The notes under the pieces are model-generated. The model was given only the letters and a program-made list of their open reading frames with translations. It did not search any database and was not told where the DNA came from. Of a stretch of DNA of 64,000 bases, positions 16,971 through 24,630 are shown one piece after another. The stretch spans positions 124,001-188,000 of the forward strand of contig NZ_JAQGCZ010000006.1 in NCBI RefSeq assembly GCF_027706845.1. The letters run 5' to 3'. Each line of letters starts with the position of its first letter. Position 1 is the stretch's first letter. The position numbers and the translations under genes were made by a program. Source of the DNA: Mycolicibacterium sp. BiH015. Its GTDB lineage: Bacteria; Actinomycetota; Actinomycetes; Mycobacteriales; Mycobacteriaceae.

Positions 16971-18182
16971 TCACGCCGGTGCCGGTTCGGGGTCGTCTTC
17001 TGTCTCCGGCTCCGATCTCGGCTTGAGTTTCGGTTTGCCGGGCAGGATCCGGCGCCACCACGGCACCTGTCGCTCCGCTTCGTCCTCCGCCGGGTCGGCG
17101 CCCGTGCCGGTCAACGAATCCGCCGACGCGTCCTTATAGACCACCAGGTACACGCTGATCGTCGTGACGATCACGATCATCAGCACGGGGCCAAGCACGA
17201 TGCCCCAGAAACCGAACATCTGCAGTCCCGCGAACACGGCGAGCAGCATCAGCGCGGGATGAAGATGGGCGCTCTTGGGCACCAGGAACGGGCGCAGAAG
17301 ATTGTCGACGCTCGTGACGACGACGACGTGGAACACGATGACGAAGATGCCGCCGGCGACGTTGCCGAACACCGCCATCAGGATGCCGACCGGGATGGTG
17401 ACGATGCCACTGCCCAGCGGGATGAACGACAGCGCGGTCAGGAAGATCAAGAACATGAAGAAGCCGTCGTGGAACCCGGCGAGGTAGATCGAGACGGCGC
17501 CCAGGGTGCCTTGACACACCGCGATGATGAACTGGCCCTTCACCGTTGCCGACACCATCGCACCCACTTTGGCCAGATAGATGTCGGAGACCTTTTCCCC
17601 CAACGGGTTCAGATCCCGGAACAGGCCGACGACCTTGTCGCCATTGGTGAGCAGGGCCAGGAAGACGTAGAGGAAGACGACCACGGCCGTGAGCGTCGCG
17701 GCAAGTCCGCCCACGGAGTCGCGGGCGATGCCCAGCGCGAATTCGCCGGCGTTCTGCCCGACCTTGGTGGCGGCCTCGCGCACCGAATCCGGTGTGAGCG
17801 TGACGTTCATGAACGGGATGCGAGCCAACAGTTCGTTGGCGGAATCGAGCAGCCGCTGCGCCAGGGCGGTGAAGTCGGTCTGCTCCACCCAGTGGCCGAT
17901 GCTGGTCACCGCCTGGGAGATCTGGAAGAAGGCGAGGATCGCGACGCCGGTCAGCGGCAGGGCGACGGTTGCGATCGCCGCGAGCAGCGTCAGGGTGGCC
18001 GACACACCGACGTTCATCGTCCGGCGCAGCCGCTCATAGAGAGGTTTGAACAGATAGGCGAGTACCGCAGCGACCGCAATCAACAGGATGTAGCCGCGCA
18101 GGAAGTACGCGCCGAACCCGAGCGCGATCACCGTCGAAATCGCCAGCGCTCGCTTCTGGGTGAGGCTGAAGTCGTCCTTCAT
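16971..18182 (-). CDS. AI-2E-family (PerM-type) membrane transporter
   Basis: 403 residues with about eight TM segments in the family's pattern: an N-terminal pair, a long periplasmic loop (residues 85-150), then the conserved core 'KGQFIIAVCQGTLGAVSIYLAG', 'ALSFIPLGSGIVTIPVG' and 'VDNLLRPFLVPK..HLHPALMLLAVFAGLQMFGFWGIVLGP'. A 45-residue acidic/Pro tail follows. It matches M. tuberculosis Rv1101c by position. The family includes exporters and Na+/H+ antiporters, so the cargo is unknown. Its stop abuts that of the dienelactone hydrolase gene (convergent). Confidence 0.9.
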   Translation of the reverse strand: MKDDFSLTQKRALAISTVIALGFGAYFLRGYILLIAVAAVLAYLFKPLYERLRRTMNVGVSATLTLLAAIATVALPLTGVAILAFFQISQAVTSIGHWVEQTDFTALAQRLLDSANELLARIPFMNVTLTPDSVREAATKVGQNAGEFALGIARDSVGGLAATLTAVVVFLYVFLALLTNGDKVVGLFRDLNPLGEKVSDIYLAKVGAMVSATVKGQFIIAVCQGTLGAVSIYLAGFHDGFFMFLIFLTALSFIPLGSGIVTIPVGILMAVFGNVAGGIFVIVFHVVVVTSVDNLLRPFLVPKSAHLHPALMLLAVFAGLQMFGFWGIVLGPVLMIVIVTTISVYLVVYKDASADSLTGTGADPAEDEAERQVPWWRRILPGKPKLKPRSEPETEDDPEPAPA

Positions 18183-18225
18183 GCGTGCCCTCCCGACCCC
18201 CGTGTTTTCGAGAGTCGTCGCAACA

Positions 18226-19065
18226 TTAGCCCGGCCCTGCAGTCTCCAACGGTGATCGACCGTGCTGCCGCGTCCGCTGTCCCGCCACGAACCGCATCGC
18301 CATGCGGTTCATCAGGCCCGGTGTCAGCCGCGCCATCCACCACTGGGCATGGGCCACAGTCGGTTTGACCAGGATTGCCTTGTTGCGTTCGATTGCGCGC
18401 AGGGTGTCGCGTGCGAGCCGGTCGGCGTCGTAGGGCTTGCCGCCCTGGGCCTGCAGGAAGTAGTCGCGGCCGACGAACCCGCCGACGGCGCCCTTGTCGA
18501 GGATCGGGGTTTCGACTGCGGCGGGGCAGACCACCAGCACCCCGACGCCACGAGGGACCGCCTCCGACCGCAGCGCCATCGACAGACCGACGACGGCGTG
18601 CTTGGTCGCCACATAGCTGGTGACCTGCCCCGCAGCGGTCAGCCCGGCCATCGACGCGGTGTTGACGATGTGGCCGTGCCCCTGTTGGAGCATCAGCGGG
18701 TACGCCGCGGCGACACCGTGCACGACACCGCGCAGGTTGATGTCGATGATCGCGTTCCACTGGCCGAGGGTGAGCAACTCGGTGTCCCCACCCCATACGA
18801 TCCCCGCGTTGTTGAACATCAGATCCAGTCGGCCCGTTCGCGAGACGACGTCGTCGACCGCCGCCTGCACCGCCGCGGCGTCGGTGACGTCGAGGTGTGC
18901 GGCGCGGGCGCGGGAGCTCAGCGTCGACACGACGCGCTCGGCGGCGTCGGCGTCGATGTCGGTGCACAGCACGTCGGTGCCCGCGAGATCCAGGGCGCGG
19001 CACAGTGCCGCCCCGATACCGGAACCGCCGCCGGTGACGATCGCCTGTTTCCCGGCGAAGCTCAC
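18226..19065 (-). CDS. Short-chain dehydrogenase/reductase, SDR pair member B
   Basis: 279 residues. NAD(P)-binding 'VTGGGSGIG' near the N-terminus, 'DVTD', 'NNAGIVWGG', and catalytic S...'YVATK' motifs are intact, followed by a longer C-terminal tail ('AHAQWWMARLTPGLMNRMAMRFV') typical of SDRs near lipid pathways. GTG at 19065 overlaps the upstream SDR stop (GTGA), so the pair is translationally coupled. The whole pair lies downstream of a KstR-type palindrome, suggesting a sterol or sterol-side-chain substrate (inference). Confidence 0.85.
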   Translation of the reverse strand: MSFAGKQAIVTGGGSGIGAALCRALDLAGTDVLCTDIDADAAERVVSTLSSRARAAHLDVTDAAAVQAAVDDVVSRTGRLDLMFNNAGIVWGGDTELLTLGQWNAIIDINLRGVVHGVAAAYPLMLQQGHGHIVNTASMAGLTAAGQVTSYVATKHAVVGLSMALRSEAVPRGVGVLVVCPAAVETPILDKGAVGGFVGRDYFLQAQGGKPYDADRLARDTLRAIERNKAILVKPTVAHAQWWMARLTPGLMNRMAMRFVAGQRTRQHGRSPLETAGPG

Positions 19066-19841
19066 GACTGCTGCTCCATCAGGCGCATGACGTGACCCAT
19101 GACGTCGGGGTAGCGCTTGAGGTGGGCGCCTCCGTTGATGTCGAGCACCTCGCCGGTCAGCCATGAGGATCCAGGGGAGCTCAGGTACACAACGGCATTG
19201 GCGATGTCCTCGGGGGTGCCGGCGCGTCCGAGGGCGGTGTTGTCGACGTAGTCCTCGACGACACCGGGGACGGATGCGGCGGCCGCGGTCAACGGGGTGT
19301 GTACGAAGCCGGGTGCCACCGCGTTGACGCGGATGCCGCGCGGACCCATTTCCAGGGCGGCCACCTGCGTCAGCATCGAGAGTCCCGCTTTGGCGGCGCA
19401 GTAGGCGCTCATGCCCGCGGCGGGCTGCCTGCCGTTGAGCGAACTGATCTGGATCAGCGAGCCCCCTTCTCGCAGATGCCGTCCCGCGTGCTTGGCCACG
19501 ATGAACGCACCGTTGAGGCACACATCGATGACGGCGCGGAAGTCCTCGGCGGGCATCTCGGTGATCAGGCCGACATTGCTGAATCCCGCGCAGTTGACGG
19601 CGATGTCGAGTGGGCCGATGCCGTCGAACAGTTGTTGCACCGAGCCTTCGTCGGTGACGTCGACGGTCGCGTGCGCGGTCCCCAACTCCGACGCGCGGTC
19701 CCTGGCGCCGTCGGCGTTGAGGTCGGCGACGGTGACGCGGCAGCCTTCGGCCGCCAGGGCCTGCGCGCTCGCCCATCCGATACCGGACGCGCCGCCGATG
19801 ACGACAGCCTCCCGTACGGTACCCCCGTTACTGTTGCTCAT
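19062..19841 (-). CDS. Short-chain dehydrogenase/reductase, SDR pair member A
   Basis: 259 residues: 'VIGGASGIGWASAQALAAEG' cofactor site, 'VDVTDEGSVQ', 'NCAGFSN', 'SSLNGRQ...SAYCAAKAG' (Ser-Tyr-Lys) and 'GIRVNAVAPGFVHTPL'. The C-terminal 'LSSPGSSWLTGEVLDINGGAHLKRYPD' follows the classical SDR ending. The ATG has a GAGAGGG ribosome-binding site at 6-7 nt; the longer upstream frame would run into the regulatory palindrome. It is the first gene of the SDR operon and divergent from the SRPBCC gene. Confidence 0.88.
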   Translation of the reverse strand: MSNSNGGTVREAVVIGGASGIGWASAQALAAEGCRVTVADLNADGARDRASELGTAHATVDVTDEGSVQQLFDGIGPLDIAVNCAGFSNVGLITEMPAEDFRAVIDVCLNGAFIVAKHAGRHLREGGSLIQISSLNGRQPAAGMSAYCAAKAGLSMLTQVAALEMGPRGIRVNAVAPGFVHTPLTAAAASVPGVVEDYVDNTALGRAGTPEDIANAVVYLSSPGSSWLTGEVLDINGGAHLKRYPDVMGHVMRLMEQQS

Positions 19842-19865
19842 CCAGTTGCCCTCTCCATTGCGGAC

Positions 19866-19879
19866 TGGAACGTGTTCCA
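19866..19879. promoter_or_regulatory. KstR-type operator between SDR pair and SRPBCC gene
   Basis: TGGAACGTGTTCCA, a perfect 14-bp palindrome that fits the KstR consensus TNNAACNNGTTNNA at every fixed position. It lies 24 bp upstream of the SDR start and 51 bp upstream of the SRPBCC start, so it could repress both directions. KstR is the TetR-family repressor of mycobacterial cholesterol catabolism. Confidence 0.75.
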
Positions 19880-19930
19880 ACCTCACACTCGGCCGCTGAA
19901 AGCGCAATAGCAGATGGCAGACTCGGTGCC

Positions 19931-20395
19931 GTGACCGAACTGAAGCGATCAGAGTCGATCTCCGTGGCGGTGCCGCCTGACGAGTTGTACGCCATGGTGT
20001 CGGACGTCACCCGGATGGGCGAGTGGAGTCCGATCTGCAAGGCCTGCTGGTGGGACGAGGGCCAGGGGCCAGAGGTGGGCGCCTGGTTCACCGGGCGCAA
20101 CGAGCTGCCCGAACGCACGTGGGAGACGCGCAGCCAGGTGGTGGCGGCCGACCCCGGCCGGAAGTTCGCCTGGGAGGTCAACGACGGCTGGGTGTACTGG
20201 GGCTACACGTTCGAACCCGACGGCGAGGGCACCCGACTCACCGAGTCGTGGGAGTTCCTCGCCAAAGGCATCGAGGGTTTCCACGAGCGCTTCGGGGATG
20301 CCGCCGACGCCGAGATCGCCAAGCGCAGTGACGCGGCGCGTGACGGCATTCCCGCCACTCTGGCGGCGATCAAGAAGGCGGCCGAAGCGGCCTGA
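19931..20395 (+). CDS. SRPBCC-family (polyketide cyclase/START-like) protein
   Basis: 154 residues starting at GTG. The helix-grip pattern is visible: 'SISVAVPPDELYAMVSDVTRMGEWSP' at the start, central beta-rich region with 'WETRSQVVAADPGRKFAWEVNDGWVYWGYTFEP', and a long C-terminal helix ending in 'ATLAAIKKAAEAA'. Such proteins bind hydrophobic ligands or act as cyclases/dehydratases. The shared KstR-type operator suggests a sterol-related ligand (inference). No catalytic residue can be assigned. Confidence 0.8.
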   Translation: MTELKRSESISVAVPPDELYAMVSDVTRMGEWSPICKACWWDEGQGPEVGAWFTGRNELPERTWETRSQVVAADPGRKFAWEVNDGWVYWGYTFEPDGEGTRLTESWEFLAKGIEGFHERFGDAADAEIAKRSDAARDGIPATLAAIKKAAEAA

Positions 20396-20504
20396 GCCCA
20401 AACAGCTGCTCGGTGTCACTTCAGGATTGCCAAACGCGTGTTCGCCGGACGGTGATCGGCTAGCGTCGACCCCCAGGAATGCAGTGGTAGGGCATGGGAG
20501 CGCC

Positions 20505-22847
20505 GTGGACGAACGCGGTTTCCGGCTGGTGACGAGGCCGTCGACAGCGATACCGGTAAGGTTGACTGTCGGGTTTGCTGTGCTGCTCGTGCTCGGTCGC
20601 ATCAGTGAGCCGGTGGGTATCGCCTACGAGTTCGCGACTTCGGGGTTGTCCACGTACGTGACGATGTGTGCCGTCGTCGCCGCGCGGTCTGCCGAAGGAC
20701 GCCACCGGACGGCGTGGTACGCGATGGCAGGCGCCCTCGCCGCCTGGGCGATCGGCGACGTGATCTGGCTGATCTGCGACCACGTGCTGCACGTGTCGCC
20801 GTTTCCGTCGCCGGCGGATCTCTTCTACTTCGCGTTCATCGGCCTCGCGGTCCACGCGATCCTGGGTCTGGGTTCCTTCGAAACCGGTCCGAGGCGGCAG
20901 GCGCAGCTGCGCATCGCCCTCGACGGCGTCACGGTTGCGCTCTGCGTCTTCCTGCTGGCGTGGATTTTCGCGCTGCAGAGCGTTTATGCGACCTACCGCG
21001 ACGACAAATTGAGCCTGGTCCTCGCGATGCTCTATCCGGTTGCCGACATGGTGGCACTCGCGGTGGCGGTGGCCGTGCTCGCCCGCGCCGCCCCCGGTCA
21101 ACGAACTGTGCTGGCGCTGGTGACCCTCGCCCTGGCCGTCACGACCTCCAGCGACATCGCATTCGCCTATCTCGTGGCTGCCGACCGATACGCCGTGGGC
21201 AGCGTCATCGACATCGGGTGGGTCGTCGCACTGTGCCTGTTCGCCGCCGCCGCCCTGTCGAGCCACTCGGCGCCCCCGCCCCGCCCTCGGTCGTTGGTGG
21301 TGCCGTCGAACGCATCGCTGTGGCTGCCCTACCTGCCCCTGCTGCTCGCCGGCACGGTGGGGCCGATGATGATCATGTCCGGAGCCGAGAAGCTCGTGGT
21401 GCCTGTCATCGTCGTTGCCGTGTGCCTGCGGCAGGCGGTCGCGGCATGGGAGAACCGGCGGCTCCTGTCCTACGCCGCCGACGAGGCTCTGCGAGATCCG
21501 TTGACCGGCTTGGCGAATCGAACGCTGTTCAACGACCGGTTGGAACATGCGTTGATGCAGCGCTCGCGCGACGGCCGTTGCGTGGCCGTCGTGTCACTGG
21601 ATCTCGACGACTTCAAACTGGTCAACGACAGTCTCGGGCATCCGACTGCCGACAGTCTCCTGGTCCAGGCCGGGACCCGGATACACGAGTGCGTCCGGCC
21701 CGGCGACACGGTGGCCCGCGTCGGCGGTGACGAATTCGCGTTGCTGCTCGAAGGTGAGATCGACGACGCGCATCTGGTCGCCCAGCGCGTCGTGGAACGT
21801 TTCAACGACCCGTTCGTCGTCGACGGTCATCAGATCCTGATGCGACCGAGCGTCGGCGTCGCGGTGGCGCCGTCCGACGAGCCGAACGTCGATGCGCAGA
21901 CGCTGATCAAGCGCGCCGACATGGCCATGTACACGGCGAAGAAATCCCGTTCGTCACGAGTCCACACCTACGACGCCGACATGGCCCTGCATACTCAGCA
22001 TCCGGCCGAGATCACCGGTGAGGTCGAGCAAGGGCCCCGCGTTGCCGGCGCGGCCAAGGTGCAGTTGCTCGGCGAGTTGCGCAACGCGATCGACCACGGC
22101 GATCTCACCATGGCCTATCAACCGAAGGTGTGCCTGCGCACCGGTCACATCGTCGGCGTCGAAGCCCTCCTGCGGTGGCCGCATCCAGAGCAGGGACTGC
22201 TGTTGCCCGGTTCGTTCCTGTCGCTCGTCCGGCAGCACGGACTGATGCGTCCCGTCACCAACCTCGTCCTCGACAAGGTGCTCGAAGACGCCGCCCGGTG
22301 GCACGCCTCCGGGACGCGGATCCCGGTTGCGGTCAACCTGTTCGCCCCGTTCTTCCGCGACACCGAGCTGCCCGCCAACCTGTGTCGCGCGCTTACGCGC
22401 CGCGAGCTGCCCACCGATCTGCTCACCGTCGAGATCACCGAAGATCTCGTGCTCCAGGATCTCGGCGCGGTGACCGAGGTGTTGCGCCAGCTGCGCGGTC
22501 ACGGGATACGGGTGGCGATCGACGATTTCGGCAGTGGCTATTCCGCGCTGTCCTACCTACGGGATCTCCCGATCGACGAGATCAAGCTGGACCGCTTCTT
22601 CATCGCTCCCGTGCACCGCGACGCCCGCGCCGCCGCGGTGGTGCGCGCGGTGATCGAACTTGCTCACGACTTGAAGATCACGGTGGTCGCCGAAGGTGTC
22701 GAGGAGGCCGCGACAGCAACCTGGCTGCGCGACCAAGGATGCGACATCGGGCAGGGCTACTACTTCGGCAGGCCCATGGACGCGTCAGCAATTCCGGAAC
22801 TGATGCGCCTGTCGACCAACCTCACCGAGCCGATGGGACTCGGCTGA
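20505..22847 (+). CDS. Membrane GGDEF-EAL protein (c-di-GMP turnover), copy 1
   Basis: 780 residues from GTG 20505, which has GGGAG 5-6 nt upstream. The first roughly 310 residues hold about nine hydrophobic segments (MASE-like sensor). The GGDEF domain has 'DLDDFKLVNDSLGH', an inhibitory-site RxxD ('RPGD') and an intact GGDEF at 407-411. The EAL domain starts 'VEALLRW' (553-555) and keeps 'NLFAPFF', 'EITEDLV', 'DDFGSGYSALSYL', 'EIKLDR' and 'AEGVEE'. Both synthesis and hydrolysis of c-di-GMP therefore look possible. It is a close paralogue of the gene at 26,620 and converges on the FGE gene 4 nt away. Confidence 0.92.
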   Translation: MDERGFRLVTRPSTAIPVRLTVGFAVLLVLGRISEPVGIAYEFATSGLSTYVTMCAVVAARSAEGRHRTAWYAMAGALAAWAIGDVIWLICDHVLHVSPFPSPADLFYFAFIGLAVHAILGLGSFETGPRRQAQLRIALDGVTVALCVFLLAWIFALQSVYATYRDDKLSLVLAMLYPVADMVALAVAVAVLARAAPGQRTVLALVTLALAVTTSSDIAFAYLVAADRYAVGSVIDIGWVVALCLFAAAALSSHSAPPPRPRSLVVPSNASLWLPYLPLLLAGTVGPMMIMSGAEKLVVPVIVVAVCLRQAVAAWENRRLLSYAADEALRDPLTGLANRTLFNDRLEHALMQRSRDGRCVAVVSLDLDDFKLVNDSLGHPTADSLLVQAGTRIHECVRPGDTVARVGGDEFALLLEGEIDDAHLVAQRVVERFNDPFVVDGHQILMRPSVGVAVAPSDEPNVDAQTLIKRADMAMYTAKKSRSSRVHTYDADMALHTQHPAEITGEVEQGPRVAGAAKVQLLGELRNAIDHGDLTMAYQPKVCLRTGHIVGVEALLRWPHPEQGLLLPGSFLSLVRQHGLMRPVTNLVLDKVLEDAARWHASGTRIPVAVNLFAPFFRDTELPANLCRALTRRELPTDLLTVEITEDLVLQDLGAVTEVLRQLRGHGIRVAIDDFGSGYSALSYLRDLPIDEIKLDRFFIAPVHRDARAAAVVRAVIELAHDLKITVVAEGVEEAATATWLRDQGCDIGQGYYFGRPMDASAIPELMRLSTNLTEPMGLG

Positions 22848-22851
22848 ACCG

Positions 22852-23736
22852 TCAGCGCGTGATGCAGCGAAAACCGATGTGGCTCATGCCCGTGTCGACA
22901 GGTTGGGGTCGGCGCGCAGCGGGGCGGTAGCGCAAGCAGTAGTTGTCGGCGCAGAGAAACGAGCCCCCCTTGACCACTCGTCTGGGCACCGTGAACTGAG
23001 GCTGACGAGGATCGATGCTCTCGGCCTCACAGCACGACGCCGCGTCCCGGGTGTCGGCGTACCAGTCGCTGGTCCACTCCCAGACGTTGCCCGCCATGTC
23101 GAACAACCCGTACCCGTTCGGTGGAAAGCTCCCCACCGGGCGGGTGCGGCCGTAACCGCGGTCGGGCCGCCACGGGAACTCACCGTGCCAGTAATTGGCC
23201 ATCGGCTGTCCGGGCTGTTCCGGCTCGTCGCCCCACGTGTATGTCGCGCCGGTGAGGCCACCGCGCGCAGCGGTCTCCCATTGCGCCTCGGTGGGCAATT
23301 GCATTGTCGCCCAGTCGGCATAGGCTTGCGCATCTTCGTAGGCGACGTGCACGACGGGATGGTCGGGCCTCTTCTCTATCGATGAGGACGGTCCGACCGG
23401 GTGGCGCCAGTCTGCGCCCGGCGTCCACGTCCACCACAGGCTCAGGTGGCGCAGGTCGACGGGTCCGGAGGTCCGGGTGAACACCATCGACCCCGGTTGC
23501 AGGTTCTCCTTCGGTGCACCCGGGTAGTCGTCGGGATTCAACGGCCGCTCGGCGACGGTGACATAGTCTGTCGCAGAGACGAACTCGGCAAACTCGGAGT
23601 TGGTGACCTGGCCCGGCTGGATCCAGAAGCCGTCGACGTCGACGCTGTGCGCCGGACCCTCCTCGGGATAGTGCGCGTCGGACCCGAGCCATGCCGTCTG
23701 CGGGGGGATCCACACGAGGCCGGGGGGCTCAGTCAA
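22852..23736 (-). CDS. Formylglycine-generating enzyme (sulfatase-maturing oxidase)
   Basis: 294 residues. Copper-dependent FGE converts the active-site Cys of sulfatases to formylglycine using oxygen. The C-terminal core 'GGSFLCADNYCLRYRPAARRP' carries the copper-binding pair C262/C267, and 'GNVWEWTSDWY', 'PVVHVAYEDAQAYADW' and 'LPTEAQWETAARGG' are family hallmarks. It is very similar to M. tuberculosis Rv0712. The TTG start at 23736 gives 'xTEPPGLVWIPP', aligned with the Rv0712 N-terminus, and overlaps the HAD gene by 8 nt; GTG at 23715 is an alternative. It is the last gene of the sulfatase operon. Confidence 0.92.
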   Translation of the reverse strand: MTEPPGLVWIPPQTAWLGSDAHYPEEGPAHSVDVDGFWIQPGQVTNSEFAEFVSATDYVTVAERPLNPDDYPGAPKENLQPGSMVFTRTSGPVDLRHLSLWWTWTPGADWRHPVGPSSSIEKRPDHPVVHVAYEDAQAYADWATMQLPTEAQWETAARGGLTGATYTWGDEPEQPGQPMANYWHGEFPWRPDRGYGRTRPVGSFPPNGYGLFDMAGNVWEWTSDWYADTRDAASCCEAESIDPRQPQFTVPRRVVKGGSFLCADNYCLRYRPAARRPQPVDTGMSHIGFRCITR

Positions 23737-24628
23737 AGATCCGCGTCCAGTCGGCGCGCATACTCGACACCGTCCAGCCGCAGGCGTCCGCCAGGTCGAG
23801 AGCTTTCTCCGCTCCTGCGGTGTAATCGAACTCGCGCTCCGCGTCGTCGTGGCGCAGCAGCAGCGCCAGCGATGGGCCGGGTCCCGCGACGGTGAACTGC
23901 AACATCTCGATGTCGCCGTTGGAGTTTCCGGCGGCAAAGATGGGTCGTCGGCCTGTCCGGCCCCAAATGCGCACCGGCTTGACGGGACCGTCGTCGAGAA
24001 ACTCGGGCCGGTTCGTCGTCACCAGGTGACCGTCGACGAAGTCGAGACCGACGGAACTTCCCACCACGCGTTCCGGCGGAATCCCGTAGATCGGCCCGGT
24101 GACCGGCCGCATGAAGTCCCGGCCCCCGCCCGAGGCGATGTAGTTGGTGAACCCGTTGGCCTCCAGATATCTGAGCAAGTCGATCATCGGGGCGTAGCCG
24201 CACGCCGTGTAGGGCCGCTTCAGGGTCGGGTGGGTGGCGGCATCGAAGAACGCCTTGACCCGGTCGGCGTGCTCTTCGACCTTGAGCCCCGCATACGCCG
24301 AGAGTACCGCTCCGACAAGAAGTTTCAGACCGGAGTCATCGCCGTCGTAATGTCGGGTGACGGCGTCGCCGAACCACGTGAGGTTGCCGGAAGTGGCGGC
24401 CGCGTACGGCGGACTGTCGGCCAACGTCGGGTCTGCCGCGGCCTGCTCGGCCAGCCTGCGGACCAGGAAGTCGAGCTGGATGTAAGCAGGCTTCTCGACC
24501 CACAGCGTGCCGTCGTTGTCGAAGACGGCGACCCGGTCCTCAGGGGCCACCTCCGTGGCGGCATGTGCGACGAAGTCGACGATCGCCGACTTCGTCGCAC
24601 CGTCGTGCCAGGTGTCGAGAGCGGCCAC
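23729..24628 (-). CDS. HAD-superfamily phosphatase (phosphoserine-phosphatase-like)
   Basis: 299 residues. HAD motif I 'VAVFDNDGTLW' provides the nucleophile Asp and the general-acid Asp; a long helical cap follows; 'YIASGGGRDF' is motif II and 'FAAGNSNGDIEML' motif IV. The family usually dephosphorylates small metabolites. It starts (GTG) 2 nt after the sulfatase stop and overlaps the FGE gene, so it is physically and translationally locked between a sulfatase and its maturase. The substrate is unknown; a phosphate/sulfate ester released in the same pathway is possible. Confidence 0.82.
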   Translation of the reverse strand: MAALDTWHDGATKSAIVDFVAHAATEVAPEDRVAVFDNDGTLWVEKPAYIQLDFLVRRLAEQAAADPTLADSPPYAAATSGNLTWFGDAVTRHYDGDDSGLKLLVGAVLSAYAGLKVEEHADRVKAFFDAATHPTLKRPYTACGYAPMIDLLRYLEANGFTNYIASGGGRDFMRPVTGPIYGIPPERVVGSSVGLDFVDGHLVTTNRPEFLDDGPVKPVRIWGRTGRRPIFAAGNSNGDIEMLQFTVAGPGPSLALLLRHDDAEREFDYTAGAEKALDLADACGWTVSSMRADWTRIFD

Positions 24629-24630
24629 GG

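Noticed and set aside
17259..18368. 369-codon open frame antisense to the AI-2E-type permease
   Set aside because: Its translation is Asp/His/Gln/Arg-rich with no fold-like pattern, as expected from antisense of hydrophobic codons.
22338..22345. AAC-CT-GTT core resembling a KstR box, also at about 28449
   Set aside because: The outer T and A of TNNAACNNGTTNNA are missing and the matches lie in the EAL coding region ('VNLFAP').
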